DNA from: Aquila chrysaetos chrysaetos
Taxonomy: Eukaryota; Chordata; Aves; Accipitriformes; Accipitridae
Length of the DNA stretch: 64,000 nucleotides
Reading direction: 5' to 3'
Assembly (NCBI RefSeq): GCF_900496995.4
Contig: NC_044014.1
Location: forward strand, 4,646,501 to 4,710,500
Shown here: piece after piece, positions 26,706 to 38,559 of the stretch
How positions within the stretch are numbered: the stretch's first letter is position 1
Layout of the letters: each line of letters begins with the position of its first letter
Notes under the pieces: generated by a model
What the model was told of the DNA's origin: nothing
The model's input: only the letters and a program-made list of their open reading frames with translations
Databases searched by the model: none
Program-made: the position numbers and the translations under genes

Positions 26706-27415
26706 GAGCTTTTTAAAGCCCTGTGAAAAAAATCATTGTGATCAGTACAAAAAAACTTAAAGCCACTAAAATGCCAACATACCAAAGGAAGAGGACAAGA
26801 CCAATAGCAGTGTCCCAGGATGCCGGCAATAGCCGAGAAGTTGTGGTGGGAGATGCCCATTTGATATTCAGCGTGGACCTCCCTCCCTGCCAGGCGGAGC
26901 TGGAGCGATGCTCCTTCCTCAGCTGAGAGCTGATGGCTGGGTAGCTTTGACCATCCACACTATCTGCATCCTGAAAATATTTCTAAATACAAGTCGGGGT
27001 GGCATCGCAACTGTCCAAATATCCCAGCTCAAAGTGTGACCAGTCTCTGCTGATTTGGAAGAAGGCAAGCAAAAGCCCTCCAAGTCAAAAAATCCTTGTG
27101 GTCTTTCAAGCAACCAGTGGTCAGAAGAACAGAATTAATTAATAGCCTAAATATGGTTCAATCCAAATTCATCAACAACTACTCAACAAATCTCTTTCAG
27201 CTCCTTGTGGGGAAAACCACCTTTTAAAGCCTTTAATTTCTAACTTAAGGGAGGATTCCTTCTGTTCCATTACCAAATCCCACCCAGAAAGCTGCCAAAT
27301 CCATCTTAAAACAGTTTAGGTTCCTTCTTCCAGCATTGTGTTTGATGGAGGGTTTCTAAAATTCAGTGCAGTGATTAGAGACCTTCTAGTTCCACAATTA
27401 AATGTATTCAAGACC

Positions 27416-27452
27416 TATATATATCTATATAGCTATATATATATATATATAT
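27416..27452. repeat. (TA)n microsatellite
   Basis: A TA-rich stretch begins at 27,416 with interruptions (ATC, AGC) and ends with 19 bases of pure TA alternation at 27,434-27,452. It is probably length-polymorphic. Confidence 0.9.
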
Positions 27453-27572
27453 CTCCATTTGATCTTGTACTACCCTTCCACTCAGATAATTCTGAGTTAT
27501 CTCCAGAAGATTTTTACAGAAAATGATCATATCCTCCTTGGTCTTTAATCTCCTGGCTTTCTCTATGATACC

Positions 27573-27645
27573 TGAGCAGCCGAGTTGGTTAAGTCGCTGG
27601 CTTTGGCTGCAAGACATGAGCCACTCTGCTGATTTTACTTTATGC
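27573..27645 (+). repeat. Possible tRNA-derived SINE head
   Basis: The stretch GAGCAGCCGAGTTGGTTAAG followed by TCGCTGG closely resembles the D-arm and internal A-box of leucine or serine tRNAs (consensus near GGCCGAGTGGTTAAGGCG). The expected B-box (GGTTCGAATCC) is absent, and the following bases do not close a convincing anticodon arm. A working tRNA gene is therefore excluded. It could be the decayed head of an old tRNA-derived SINE, or chance. Confidence 0.3.
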
Positions 27646-27649
27646 TCTT

Positions 27650-30600
27650 CCTGCAGTTCTGATAGACCAGTGCCCACCTACACTACCCTCCTTGACTTTT
27701 TGTGGACAAAGAGGGGCAGTGGTAAGGGACAATCAGTGAGAGAGCATTGCTTTATTTGCTAAGCAGAAACCCTGTGACAATAATGATGATGACTTGATGA
27801 AATTAATGTTGTAACTGGCTGAAATTACGAAAGGAGCAGGCAATAAGAGGATCTTAAACAATTATTCACATAGGATTTCAAGGGCTTACTCATGGGCTAA
27901 ATTGGTATTTGCATTTTTATATGGTGAGTAGTGAAACGGTTTCTTTTATTAATTTGAGTCCTTCTGTTAGAGGCCTATACCCAAACATTGACTGTCCTGT
28001 AACTTAAGATACTTTGGAAATTGTTTCACAGCAGGAACCTCATTAAACATCATTTGGGATTGACATTGAAGTGTTTTGAAATACCATAGGTCTCCTGTCC
28101 GTTATTCTTAAGCCTTCTCTCAGCTTGGCTGTATAAACATGCACAGCAGAGTGCCAATGGCCATGGTACTTGGCATGGGAAAGGTACCACGGGAAAGCAA
28201 GTGTGAAGCCCGAATGGAGTCCTGATGGCTAAACTCCCCTGGAAGCTTCCCTCTTGCCTGTGAAGCAGCAGCTTTTGGGGGACAGATGAGACTTGGCCAG
28301 AAATGGGTCACTTGCTACATCTCTGCTCTTCCCACCTCTGCTTGGAGCACCACGGGTGTTGGGGCTCATGCATCCCTGCAGCTGGGGGATGAGTTCCCTT
28401 CATCCTCATCTTCATTCTCATCTTCTGCAGATGTGGTTTTCTCACCTCCATTCAGTTACCCCGTAACTGAATTTTGTGAGGGGAGAGGTGGATCAGAGCC
28501 TCAAAGGTGTGGGGGTGGAGATGACACCGTCAATGTTGAACAGTGCAGAAAGTCAGAATGTAATGGAAGAACAATCTGTCACACGAGTCACCACTGACTA
28601 ATGATCTGAAAACTGTATCATTTGCTGTGCCTTGTACCAAGGAATGATCCTCAGCAAGGCATGGGCCTTTGAAGGATCCAACACTTCAAAATCCCTGTAG
28701 CCCACCAGCAACCAAATGTGGCTTCCCCTGCATTTACCGTACATCACTTTAACCCTATTTAGTATTAATTCCTCTGTGCAACCATTCCACAACTTGTCCT
28801 TCAAGAGGAAAAGCTAATAATTGAAGATTTTTTTCATTAAGAAAATAGGCAGTAAGTTAATTTCCACAAAGATAACCTGAGTAAGGTAAGTGGAGAAGGG
28901 CATTTGTGTTGGGGCTTGCTCTTTTAGTAACATCACTGGGGTTCCCTTCATCTTCTGTTTGATTGCCCCTGGTGCACAACTTGAGCTCCTGGGAACTGGT
29001 GTCACAGGACTCAGCCTCTCCAGCTCACAAACTTTGGCAAGTTGCTGACCCGGGGTATGTTGGGTGTGCTTCCAGCCAGTCAACGCGGGTGTCTATAAAC
29101 TGATAGTAATACATAGTTGGGCAGGTATAATCACAACTGAAGCGTGCAATTCCTCCACGTGTTGACAGGATGAAGAATATTCAAAGATTAAGAAAAAGCA
29201 GTTACAGTCTTCATGCTAAAGCCTTCTCCCTTACCTCTTACCAGCAGACCTCCGAGCTGACTTCCACTTGCAGCATCTGCCAGTGATGCCACAGGCGGCT
29301 ACAGTGGAGAGAGCAGGCTTTGATCTGCAAAGCAGGCTCACAAAATGACACGTGGACACAGTTGTTTCATACTTGAGACCTGCTGAAGACAGCCTCTGAC
29401 TTAAAATGTGATTAATTAACTTGTCTTTAAAGATGACCCCAAAGTTCATTGAAAGGAAAATCCCAAACCTCTTGCCCAAAGTGTCACGGGGCGTCCTATA
29501 ATTGCACAGCTTAAATGACGGTGCCGAACATAGCCACACAGAAGATGGGATCTCCTCTTCCCAAAATCACAACCAGAGCTGTGGTTAGCTCTCCGGGCAG
29601 TTGCTCCCAGGCAGGGCTAGCAGGAGAGCCATGTATGTTGTACGTGTGATGGTAAGGCTTTGATGTAAGCCCAAAGGAAGCATATTCGAGCCTGAAATGA
29701 CGTGCTGTACAAACAAGAGGATGCATATGGAGGTTGGGGGAGCGTGTTGGGGAGAGGAAGGCATAAAGGAGCTTTGACTCCTGCTCACGGGTTGTGTGCA
29801 CAGCGCCTGGGAACTGCACATCCCGACGTGTGGAGCTGTGGTGAAGCAATCTGACCTTGCCTTAGTGGCTCCAGAGGGGCCCCCAAAATACTCTGAGTTT
29901 AGTAAAAACACTGAAGTGTCTCCAGAGTCACTCAGAAGGTATGGATGACATCACGTAGCGCTGCTAGTGACTTCCTTAAACTGCACATGGGATTAAAAAA
30001 AAGTTTATGTATGTGTGCTCCAGCGTCATCTAGTAGAGCACATATGCAAATCCCACGGGCAAACTGAAGGCAGCACGATGCCTTGATACGCCAGGTCCCA
30101 CCAGGGCCGTGTCCTTTCGTTATGCTTATGTCTGCATTTCTATAAATTGCTTCTGACTCGGGCTTTTTAATATCCTAAAGAGCAATGGTGAACGTTAGTA
30201 AAATAGTGAAGATATGATATCTCCTGTAAGCCTGAATCTATGCCGTGGTGTCTGAGTGCATTTACATAATTAAAACAAAGAATGCAGCATAAGAAGTAGT
30301 GCTAATGGATGAATCCCCTCACCCTTTACAACCAAGCACCATCTGTCATTTACAAAGAAAGCTGGCTTTTCAACTAACTTCATTCTTTATTAGAATTTAT
30401 TATTTTTTATTTCCATGGCAGAAAGCCTTTTCTGGTTCCCAGGATACGATTTGGGATACATAAATCAAGTAGTGCAGAAAAATGTCAGTTGTCTGTTGAC
30501 TAGAATAATGAGTGTCGCTGGCATGTGCCTCTGCCTGAGAAGTGCACTTATCTCTGGAAAACCTTGCTGAAGTTGAGAACCCCCTGCCCTGGCTGACCCT

Positions 30601-31300
30601 CCATCTACCACATTATTTCGATTGTCCCCAGGGAGCAAATCCTTTCCTCCTTCGGGATTTCTTTCCCATCTTCTGAACCTTCACTCTCACCTGGTCCTCC
30701 CCATCATATCTGCAGTCCTGTTTGAAAACAGAAATAACAGCGGTCTCTCCCTGGACTTTTCCAAGCTGTAGGGAAAGATTGGTTGGTTCACTGTGATTCA
30801 TTGTTGTTTTCCTTTTTTCCTTCCTCAGTGTGGGTGTATGTGTTAGACGCTACCTGGCCCAGAGAAAGGTGAGGGATGGAGGAGAGGTTGGGGTGTGGGT
30901 CTGAAGCTGGAGCAGGCTGGGACTCTAGATGAGAAAAGAACAGTCTCTGTTCCTGGGTCTCACCCTTCAGCACTTCTGCTCCTTTTGGGGAAAAAGGGAG
31001 AAGAAAAACAAACAAAAAAGCCTGGTCTCTCTGAAGCTGACACATTTTCAATCCATTCTCTTTGAATTTTCTGGGGGCAATGCTGCCAAGCAGAGCATCT
31101 GTCCTCAAAACAGACAGCCAAAGCGAAGCAACGCTCCCCTAACGAAGATGACAGGAGCGACGGTTTCATCAGCAGATGAAACTGGAGACCACGTCATCCT
31201 CCCTCCAGTTTAATAAAGGAATTTGTTTCTACCTCCTTTTGTACTTCACTTTCTATCCGTAGTTCTTCTAACTCTGCTACCTCAGTGTCACAGGCTTTTA
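27650..31300. other. Non-coding unique DNA
   Basis: No gene, RNA or clear transposon was recognised. Frames of about 100-110 codons at 29,231-29,911 (minus) have no domain features. The stretch is average in composition apart from a CATC/TTC-rich segment near 28,398-28,430. Confidence 0.6.
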
Positions 31301-31309
31301 GTATACTTC

Positions 31310-31485
31310 TTGTGACGCAGCTCCCTGCCCTCACTTTACGGACAGGGAGTGACTCACAGAGAGACCGAGATCTCTCTTGCGAGATCTGCGGCCACCGCTT
31401 TACAGATCTGGACTTGGGCGACGTACTCAAAGACAGCGAGCAGGGAATCGGACCCGGGCTTTCCAAGTCCCCCTGACCACCACGG
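31310..31485 (-). repeat. MIR-type SINE relic, antisense
   Basis: Read on the plus strand this carries the reverse complement of the MIR middle and 5' parts in order. CCTCACTTTACGGACAGGGA resembles 'cccattttacagatgagga', GACTCACAGAGAGAC resembles 'gaggcacagagag', and AGCAGGGAATCGGACCCGGG matches the tRNA-related 'agccgggattcgaacccggg' segment well. A second CTTTACAGATCTGGACTTGG block at about 31,398 repeats the first match, so the copy may be rearranged or may be two nested fragments. CpG content is unusually high for such an old repeat. Confidence 0.55.
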
Positions 31486-32077
31486 ATGCAGCAGGTCAGA
31501 AATACCCCATCTGCACGTGGCAGACCTTTACAGCACCAACGCTCAGCCGCCGTTTTCGGCGGCACCGGGAGGTTCACATCCCTGGTTTAATATCTATCCC
31601 TTGCCTGCGAGGACTGGCTCGAGAGCAAAGTCTCCCCATGAGTGCAGCTTTTCCATCGCTGTTCGCAATACCCGAGCCCTCCACGGTCCCTGGTTTTCCG
31701 CACAAAGCGGCCGGTTCTTGTAATACACAGCAAGAAATTCCTGCGGTGGTGTTTCAAAGTGCCAGCACATGTGGACTGCTCTCTGGGTACATATTTTTAC
31801 TGTTTCCATTTCAGCATGATTTAAGGCTGTAGGGAAAATAGTTACAAAGGGGGAGGAAAAAAACCAAACCCCAAACTCTCTAAGACTGCTGTGGCTGGGC
31901 AGCTTAATTTCATACTTAGCAATCACAATCTGCACTGAGATAATTAGACTCAAAAGTCAAAAGAAAAGAGCCAGATGTTTCCAAACCTGTTCAGCAGAGA
32001 TTCTGCCTTTGACTGTGACAATTTAGCATACGAAATAAAACTGTCTATAGTTGGAAATGCAGTTTAATTTCTGAGGT

Positions 32078-32090
32078 AAAAAAAAAAAAA
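32078..32090. repeat. Poly(A) run, 13 bases
   Basis: An uninterrupted A run after CTGAGGT. No retroposed body was recognised upstream. Confidence 0.85.
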
Positions 32091-32500
32091 TCTGCTTCAT
32101 AGGTGGAAGCTATCTCAGAAGGGAACAAATAGCTTGTGAAAACTAGCAAGATAAAAGGCACAGTTAAGTCAAAAATTAATGAGTTTTACCCTCTGTAGAG
32201 TTTAAATCCTGGCTACAACAGAAAGGCCATTGGAGTATATGATAAAATATTACTGCACACAAAGGTAAAAATAAAAAACCCCTGTCCTTTTGATCTGTTT
32301 CTATAATAACAATAATTTGGGGAAACAAAAGAGGCATATAGGCCATCCCCGCCCATCAATGAATTTGAAAGAAAACATATGGAAACTTCATGATACTTGC
32401 AGCTGAATTTTCAGTATTTTTAATTTTATTTCAGTACCGGACTAGAATGAAATCAGAAATGACACCATGAGTTACCCCAGCTGAAGATCTTATCCCATTC

Positions 32501-32502
<2 letters not shown>

Positions 32503-32531
<29 letters not shown>
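32503..32531. repeat. Long poly(T) run, 29 bases
   Basis: The longest uninterrupted homopolymer in the window, bounded by CGA and GTGG. On the minus strand it reads as a poly(A) tail, but no retrogene or LINE sequence is visible in the adjoining bases. It will be prone to length error in any assembly. Confidence 0.95.
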
Positions 32532-34769
32532 GTGGACCTCAACTCCAGTTCTTAGGAAGCAACTGAAGAGATTGTAGGAGGATTGAGAAAGAAACAAGGT
32601 AATTATGAGAGAAGCAGCTAATTAAGATTCTAGACTACTGGAAAATCCCAATGCCACAAAATATGAAAGGTCAGGTAACTAAGAAACAGTCAAATTAAAT
32701 TTACTTTCCCCTTTAGCTTTCCAAGAAAACCTCTGCAGCCACAGAACATTTTAGACCCAAAGGAAAATTGCATGGAAATATTAGGTGCACTTTAGAGAAA
32801 GGGCTTATTTAAGTGCTTTCTCAAGAGCACTAGAATATTGCTCTAAACTACACACATATCTTTGAACTGCTAGAATAGAAATCAGTAGAAAACCAGCACA
32901 CACAGCAATTATCTGATTATCCATCCTTATGCGGACATACAACAAAAACAGAATTGCTCGGAGTCCACTCTGTGGCTGACCTTTCATACTGCAGTCCTGT
33001 AATACAATAACTTCCAATACTTAATGTGAAACGTGTGGTCATGAATAAAATCTCTCTGGACCGGTCAGGAAGAGGAATGACTGTAACTGTGCCAAAAGGA
33101 AAGAGGTTACCGCGTTCAGAAATCTTTATTGTAGTATCTAACTGACTACTGGGAGAGCCAGTTATGTCCTACCCGGTGGCAGCTGGTATCAGAGCTCACC
33201 CTCTGGCCAGCCAGGCACTGATGTAGCTAATCTCCATGTCTGTGAGCTGTATTAATCACCTCCCAGCTGGAATAATTGACTGGGGTAACATAATCCAATG
33301 GTTCACTGCAATATCACACATTGTGATATGATTTCCTTTCTAATAACATTTGTAATTCTGACACAATTTATACTGAATATTTTTTTTCTGATAAAATATC
33401 CTACTGAGCAGTTTCCACATACAGTCAAAGTTACCTAGAAGGATTTTTGTAATAAACTGTTGCACGATAACGTAAAAATCTCTTGCAGCTACAATTACCC
33501 TGCATAGATCAGAGTCCTCAAGCAATTGTTCCCAAATTGTTCTTGTCCTCCAGCTTCCCTTTTGTAAGACATGCATACCTAGATTTCTACGAACATGCTA
33601 ACAAAGTCCACCTGAGGGCCAACTCATTCCCTAAGCAAAACTGACCCAGATCTAAATTGAGCTGCTCCTGGTATGCCATAGTGCTGTTTGACTTTTTACA
33701 TATGTTTGCAGCACCTAGTCCCTCTTCCTCTCATCGTTCTCATCCTTCGCTCACGGCTTCTTGCCAGCCACAGCAGTCTCTCTCATGACTGTTCACTGCA
33801 CCCAGGGTCTTCTTTTCAGTGTGCCGCTCGATCTCATCACAGTCGATGCCTCTTCTCCACAGCAGTCCATCAGACACAAGTGTCTTACCTTTGCCATGGA
33901 GACTCTTCGTTAGCAAATTGCCCCCAGTGCTCAGATGAGCTAGAGGTATTAAGTTTTTTGCTCCCTGCCTGGTTGGCTGCAGAGATGTCAGCCTACACCA
34001 TCTCCTCGGTCCCTCTGCACGCCTTTGCTCTCCCCGCCATGCCCACATTCACTGAGGCTCACCTTTGCTCTAATGCCCACCAGTTTCTTCTGCTTAGTGA
34101 GTGATAAATATTTCTTCTTTAAGTTTTGTACCAGTGTCCTGGTGCTCCTGGAATTTGGCTGGCCACTGTGCAGCCATCACGTCACTCAACCCAAAGGGTC
34201 AGTGTTTTATTAGGTGACACCAGTGAGGATGGGCGAAACGGCAATAGCCTGACCCTTAAATATCTTTAAAGTAATTTGCTAATATTATCTTGTTTAATGA
34301 TGAAAATCCCAGATCCTTAGCAAAACTGAGCATTGCTCCTACTATAGCAGAATGTAGGTGGCACACCCTCTGGATTGCTGCAGCTCCCAGATCAAAGATA
34401 GCTGAGAAAGATTGACGGATGCTAATTCTTTCTTCATATATAGCTGAACGAAACCATGCAAGTAGAACCGGGTTGCTTTTCCATACTAGTGAATAAGCCT
34501 TTAAAAATGTGATTCATGGAACAAAAAACATCTGCAGAGGATGTTGTCTTTAGATCCTTGAAAAAAAGTCAGCATTTTATAATGCTGAAACTATCTTGTC
34601 TACTGATGTGTATGCATTTCTCTGCTTTCGCAAACAAAAGTTTTCCTTCTGCATTTCTTGGGTATTGAGGTCAATACTGAATTTTGCCAGAGTCTGAAGA
34701 ATAGAACTTGTTCTTTTATTGGTATTTCTTTGCTGTTCTTCAAACTGATATCTACTCACCCGGCTTGGT

Positions 34770-34925
34770 TAAAGCTCATAACTTCCCTGTGAGGTAGGAG
34801 AGAATTATCTTCATTTTTCAAGGAGGATACCTGAGTTTCAGAGACTGACTTATCTAAGGTCCCACAGTATGACAGAAGTAGGTACAGAAGCAGATCCAGA
34901 CGTGAAGCCCAGACCTCTGTTGAAA
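34770..34925 (-). repeat. MIR-type SINE relic, antisense
   Basis: One of the clearer MIR copies. In order on the plus strand are CCCTGTGAGGTAGG, then ATTATCTTCATTTTTCAAGG (for 'attatccccattttacagatg'), then GGATACCTGAGTTTCAGAGA (for 'gaaactgaggcacagagag'). CTTATCTAAGGTCCCACAGT (for 'cttgcccaaggtcacacagc') and an AAGCCCAGACCTCTG segment (for 'aacccaggtctctg') follow. This order identifies a long, fairly complete element in reverse orientation. Confidence 0.8.
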
Positions 34926-37022
34926 CTGTTAAACTTCTTTCCTGGGAGCAGGAACTGGACTCCTAGCTGTAGAATATCCTATTTTATTATGGGCCAATTG
35001 AAGTAAAGAAATATTTTCAGAGAAAATTAATGTTTAATGATTTAGTAAAAAGAAAAGCTGCTTTTAAAATAGCTTCTGCCTCCAATTATAGTAGGAGAGG
35101 AACGAGACACATTAGCTTCTTTTGCAAAATTCTGTTCTGCTTTAGCGTGAACCACAACAGAATTCAGATCCTGCAGGAATACAGCAAGACATTAGGCATG
35201 TCTTATTTATACAGTATTTATTATATTCTTTTAAAATACTTGCGAAGACTTGTCTTCATAAGCATCTGCTTCCAAACAGAATCCACACAAAATGCGACTA
35301 GAGTTACTTAGACAAATGTATGTGCTTTCTAGCTTTCACTGGTCTTACAGGCAAAAAGTAACTGGATGAAAATGCCTCCCAATTTGATTAGTACAAAAAT
35401 ATAGTCTATTTCTGTTCTGTTATTCAGAAGAACATGCTGAAATACGGCTCACCATCAGACACAGATGAGTGTCATTTCTGATAGTTCAAATCTTTTGGTG
35501 AAATATAAATGGTTTTATTTACTTTTTGTAAGGCTGTGTAGAAATATTATGAGTGTGACTATTAGGACGCAATTCTGACATTCAAAACTCCAGGGGATAA
35601 ATTAATCCCTAATATGTATTCTCAGGCTTTGGTGGGTGGGGACAAAGCAAACACAACGGGTCACACTCAAATCACATACTGTGAAAGCAACACGTCTTAT
35701 TTAACTTCGAGCATCTCAGATTTATTTATCTGTATTTAAGCTCACTCTCTAAGCTCTCCATAGAGTCCATAGAGGGAACCTTCCCTGGGACCATCTCTGC
35801 CATCCTTTTCTCCCCATTAACTCTAAAAGAAGCCTAAACCTAAAGTCTTGGATGAATGCTCATCCCCTGACATTGGAAAGATCATCCCCTTTGCCAGGGG
35901 CAGAGGTGTAAATGCCACGGCAGCTCCTCGCTCCTGACCATCAAGACAGGTTAGACAGCTGGCACGAGGACCGCCCGGCCCATTTCTCACTCTTCCAACC
36001 TTCGATGCCATGGGATAGACACCGTGCTGTAGCAGGTGGCCTGGATGTGACCATAAGGATTCGCTAAAGACAAAATCTGGCCCATCGGGGCATGGTGCGT
36101 ATTGCACACCAGAAGAGCAGCAGCGCTGGCAGCCTCGTGCTCCCTTGTGCCTTCCTCCACGGGCTCTGTGCAGATGCAGTTAGAGCTGCAGGGAGGTCTG
36201 CAGGAGGTTTCCCACATCCCACCTCGAGCGTGTCTTCACTTGATGGAGAAGGTGCTAGCACAACCCTTGCTCCGAACATAGCTGGTGGCTCGGGCTGCTC
36301 ATCGGAGGCGAGGGAGGAGGGCCGTGAGTCAGTGGGGCAGTGGAGGTTGCGTGGTCTGTGATTTCCCACAGGTCACATTTGCGACCTGAGTAAGCCAGCT
36401 GGGCACGGATTGCTTTTCAGTGGGCTGGAAAATAGGGGCTGGATTGTGCAATTGGTGTCCGTGATGACGAGAATTCGGCCACGACACAGGAAGGCACACG
36501 CAAGAGAGGACTCATCCCAGGAAGCTTATGCAGTCACCCGGGGGATCATCTGTTACCGAATGTTGTTATCACGAGAGACAAAAAGATCCGCAAATCTAAA
36601 CCAAAGCTCCTGCGCTGCCTGCGCGGAGGATGCTGCTGGGGACTGTGACGGGCTCATCCGTTTGGAAAGCGGCAATACCAGCGTTTCGTCCCTCTAGTAC
36701 TCGCCACCCAGCAGGCAAACAGGAGAGAAGGAGCCTCACGAAATGTGAGCAGCCTTGCTCCTCTGCCCACCTGTGTCCTCTCCTTCTAACCCCTCCGGGT
36801 ATTTCCATTTTGCTGTTTCCAAGCACTGATTTCTTGATTTCTTTTTCTCCACTCTCAATTGTATTAAAATCCAGCATCTCCAACTTTTAAGTCTCTCTGT
36901 ATCTTCTTCTGCAAGATTTGACCTCTTCCTGCAAGACAGCAGTTTGTTCATAAAACATTTTCTTCCTAAGCCAGTTCCTTATTTAGGCAGCTGCTTTTCT
37001 CTTTCTGGCTGTTTCTCATGCT

Positions 37023-37041
37023 AAAAAAAAAAAAAAAAAAA
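37023..37041. repeat. Poly(A) run, 19 bases
   Basis: An uninterrupted A run following TCATGCT. No retroposon body was recognised in front of it. Confidence 0.9.
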
Positions 37042-37729
37042 GTTGCAGACTTTGAGTAACGGCAGAAACCTTCACAGTTCTGCTTTTTACTTGCAAGACT
37101 AGCAGTGCCTTCTCCAGCAAAGGGAGAAACTCCAGAGCCTCCCACTCTCATGGGATCACCCACTTTATCCAATAGATCTTTCCAGTCTTTTTATTTGGGG
37201 TGAAAACTGGACTCCTGTCTTGAGAAAGGACCTATCTTTGGTTCCTTCCCCCCGAAAATGATCCCCAGGTCAGTCCCCAGCTTTGGGTCCTACATTGTAA
37301 AGGCACGTCAGATCAGTACTATGAAGCTATGATTTCCTCCTGAGGTTGCAAACGCCTCAGCTGAGATGGGGTGACACTTCAGGCAAGCAGGAAAGAGAAC
37401 AGAAACCAGTTAAAAATAAAAAGTCCCTGGAAAACAGCTCAGATTTTTAGACATCCTTAATTTGATTCCTTAATCTCTTTTTCCAGGCTGAAAAATCCCC
37501 CAAGTAAGAACCATGTCTCAGACACAAATAGTTCCCCACAACTCTGCCTTACTAAAGGTCTCGGAGAAAACCAAACTCTGCGGAAACAGGAGCTGTAGTG
37601 CAGCCAGGAATTACATTCAGTCTCCTTCTGAATACCCTTTGCCACACTACAGACACCATGGCCCGTGTTTTGGCAAAAATAGAATAATTCCTGCAAAACA
37701 GATACTAAATATACTCCTCAGCTAACAGA

Positions 37730-38160
37730 AGAGTGCTATCAGCATGCATCAAAGCAATGAAAAGGGAAGACACAAGGAAATGGCACTGCGCTGTATAGCA
37801 TTCTTCATGGTTAATTGGATAGCCAAAGCCCGGGCTTGGGGCCGTATCCTTAATTTTTAAAGCAGTGCATGGAGAATTAAGCATTAAGAGGAAGGGGAGT
37901 CACCATGAAACAAAACAAAAAGCCTGGCGTACCGCTATGAAAATGTAAGTTTAAGTACAGTAGCTGCCAGCAGAGAGATAATTAGGTGCACTTCTGGCCT
38001 TATCTGCAAACTCTACTGTACGCTGCGTCGTTAAAAGCAATCTCCCAGTGCAGAAGAACGCCTGCCTCATATTAAGCTGTTTCAATGGTGTACTGTAATT
38101 ACGCTTACAGATGTTTTAAGAATACATATGTAGGAAGCTGCAGGTCTTTAATTATAGGTA
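37730..38160. promoter_or_regulatory. Candidate conserved non-coding element
   Basis: About 430 bases of repeat-free, high-complexity sequence hold many transcription-factor-like cores. Examples are GTTAATTGG near 37,811, CCTTAATTTTTAAAG near 37,848, GATAATTAGG near 37,977, TGTAATTACG near 38,094 and TTTAATTATAGG near 38,147. TATCTGC and ATTAAGC words also occur. The clustering of TAATTA-type sites suggests a developmental enhancer. Conservation was not tested, so this is an inference from texture. Confidence 0.22.
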
Positions 38161-38304
38161 GGCCTGCATACGGTGCACTTTGCTCCACTGCAAACGAGCC
38201 TGTGCTGACCCGGGAGTGACCTTCGAAAGTCTGTTTGGGGAAGACATAAGCCGCTTTCCTTCTACGAACTGAAATCAGTCGCAACGGCAATGACCCTCTT
38301 TAAA

Positions 38305-38550
38305 AGCACTTCCTTGCTCCGGCGCAAGAGTAAACCGCTGGGTTCCTGCGCCAGAGCCGATCTCCTGGGAACGTCGCTTTGGCAGGAGGGAGGCACGTTC
38401 GGTCCTCGGTGCTTCTCCCTGCGCGGCCGAGCACTCGCCCCGGGGGCCCCGACAGCCGCCTCACCCCGGACTGGTCCCGCTGGGAGAGGTAACCAAACAG
38501 GGCTGGATTTTCCCGTCCCATTCCAAGTCCAGCCCCGCGGCTCTCTGAAC
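38305..38550. promoter_or_regulatory. Small CpG-rich cluster
   Basis: I count about 20 CpG dinucleotides across roughly 250 bases, including GGCGCAAG, GAACGTCGC, CTGCGCGGCCGAG and CCCCGGGGGCCCCGAC, while the flanks are CpG-poor. It could be a minor or alternative promoter, a CpG-rich enhancer, or an exon with retained CpG. A donor-like GAGAG|GTAACC occurs near 38,488 on the plus strand. No coding frame is convincing. Confidence 0.4.
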
Positions 38551-38559
38551 CTGCTGCCC

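Larger units (their letters stand above)
23610..27410. other. Non-coding unique DNA with poly(T) tracts
   Basis: No gene was recognised. The stretch has several long T tracts (24,089-24,105; 26,170-26,199; 26,357-26,402) and a candidate regulatory patch at 26,480-26,705. The 178-codon minus-strand frame at 24,053-24,589 reads through the poly(T) tract as a lysine run and has no domain. I consider it chance. Confidence 0.6.
31490..34765. other. Non-coding unique DNA
   Basis: No gene was recognised. CpG is locally enriched at about 31,540-31,720. AT-rich sequence follows, with a 13-base A run at 32,078-32,090 and a 29-base T run at 32,503-32,531. Frames up to 151 codons at 31,377-31,832 overlap the SINE relic and its CpG-rich flank and show no domain. 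Confidence 0.6.
34930..38300. other. Non-coding unique DNA
   Basis: No gene was recognised. Composition shifts from AT-rich (34,980-35,720) to GC-richer (35,860-36,720, with scattered CpG). A 19-base poly(A) run lies at 37,023-37,041. A candidate regulatory patch spans about 37,730-38,160. Overlapping frames of 70-100 codons at 35,820-36,890 are typical of GC-rich random DNA. Confidence 0.6.

Noticed and set aside
27573-27645. A functional tRNA gene
   Set aside because: Only the D-arm/A-box resembles a tRNA. The B-box, the T-arm and a closing acceptor stem are missing.
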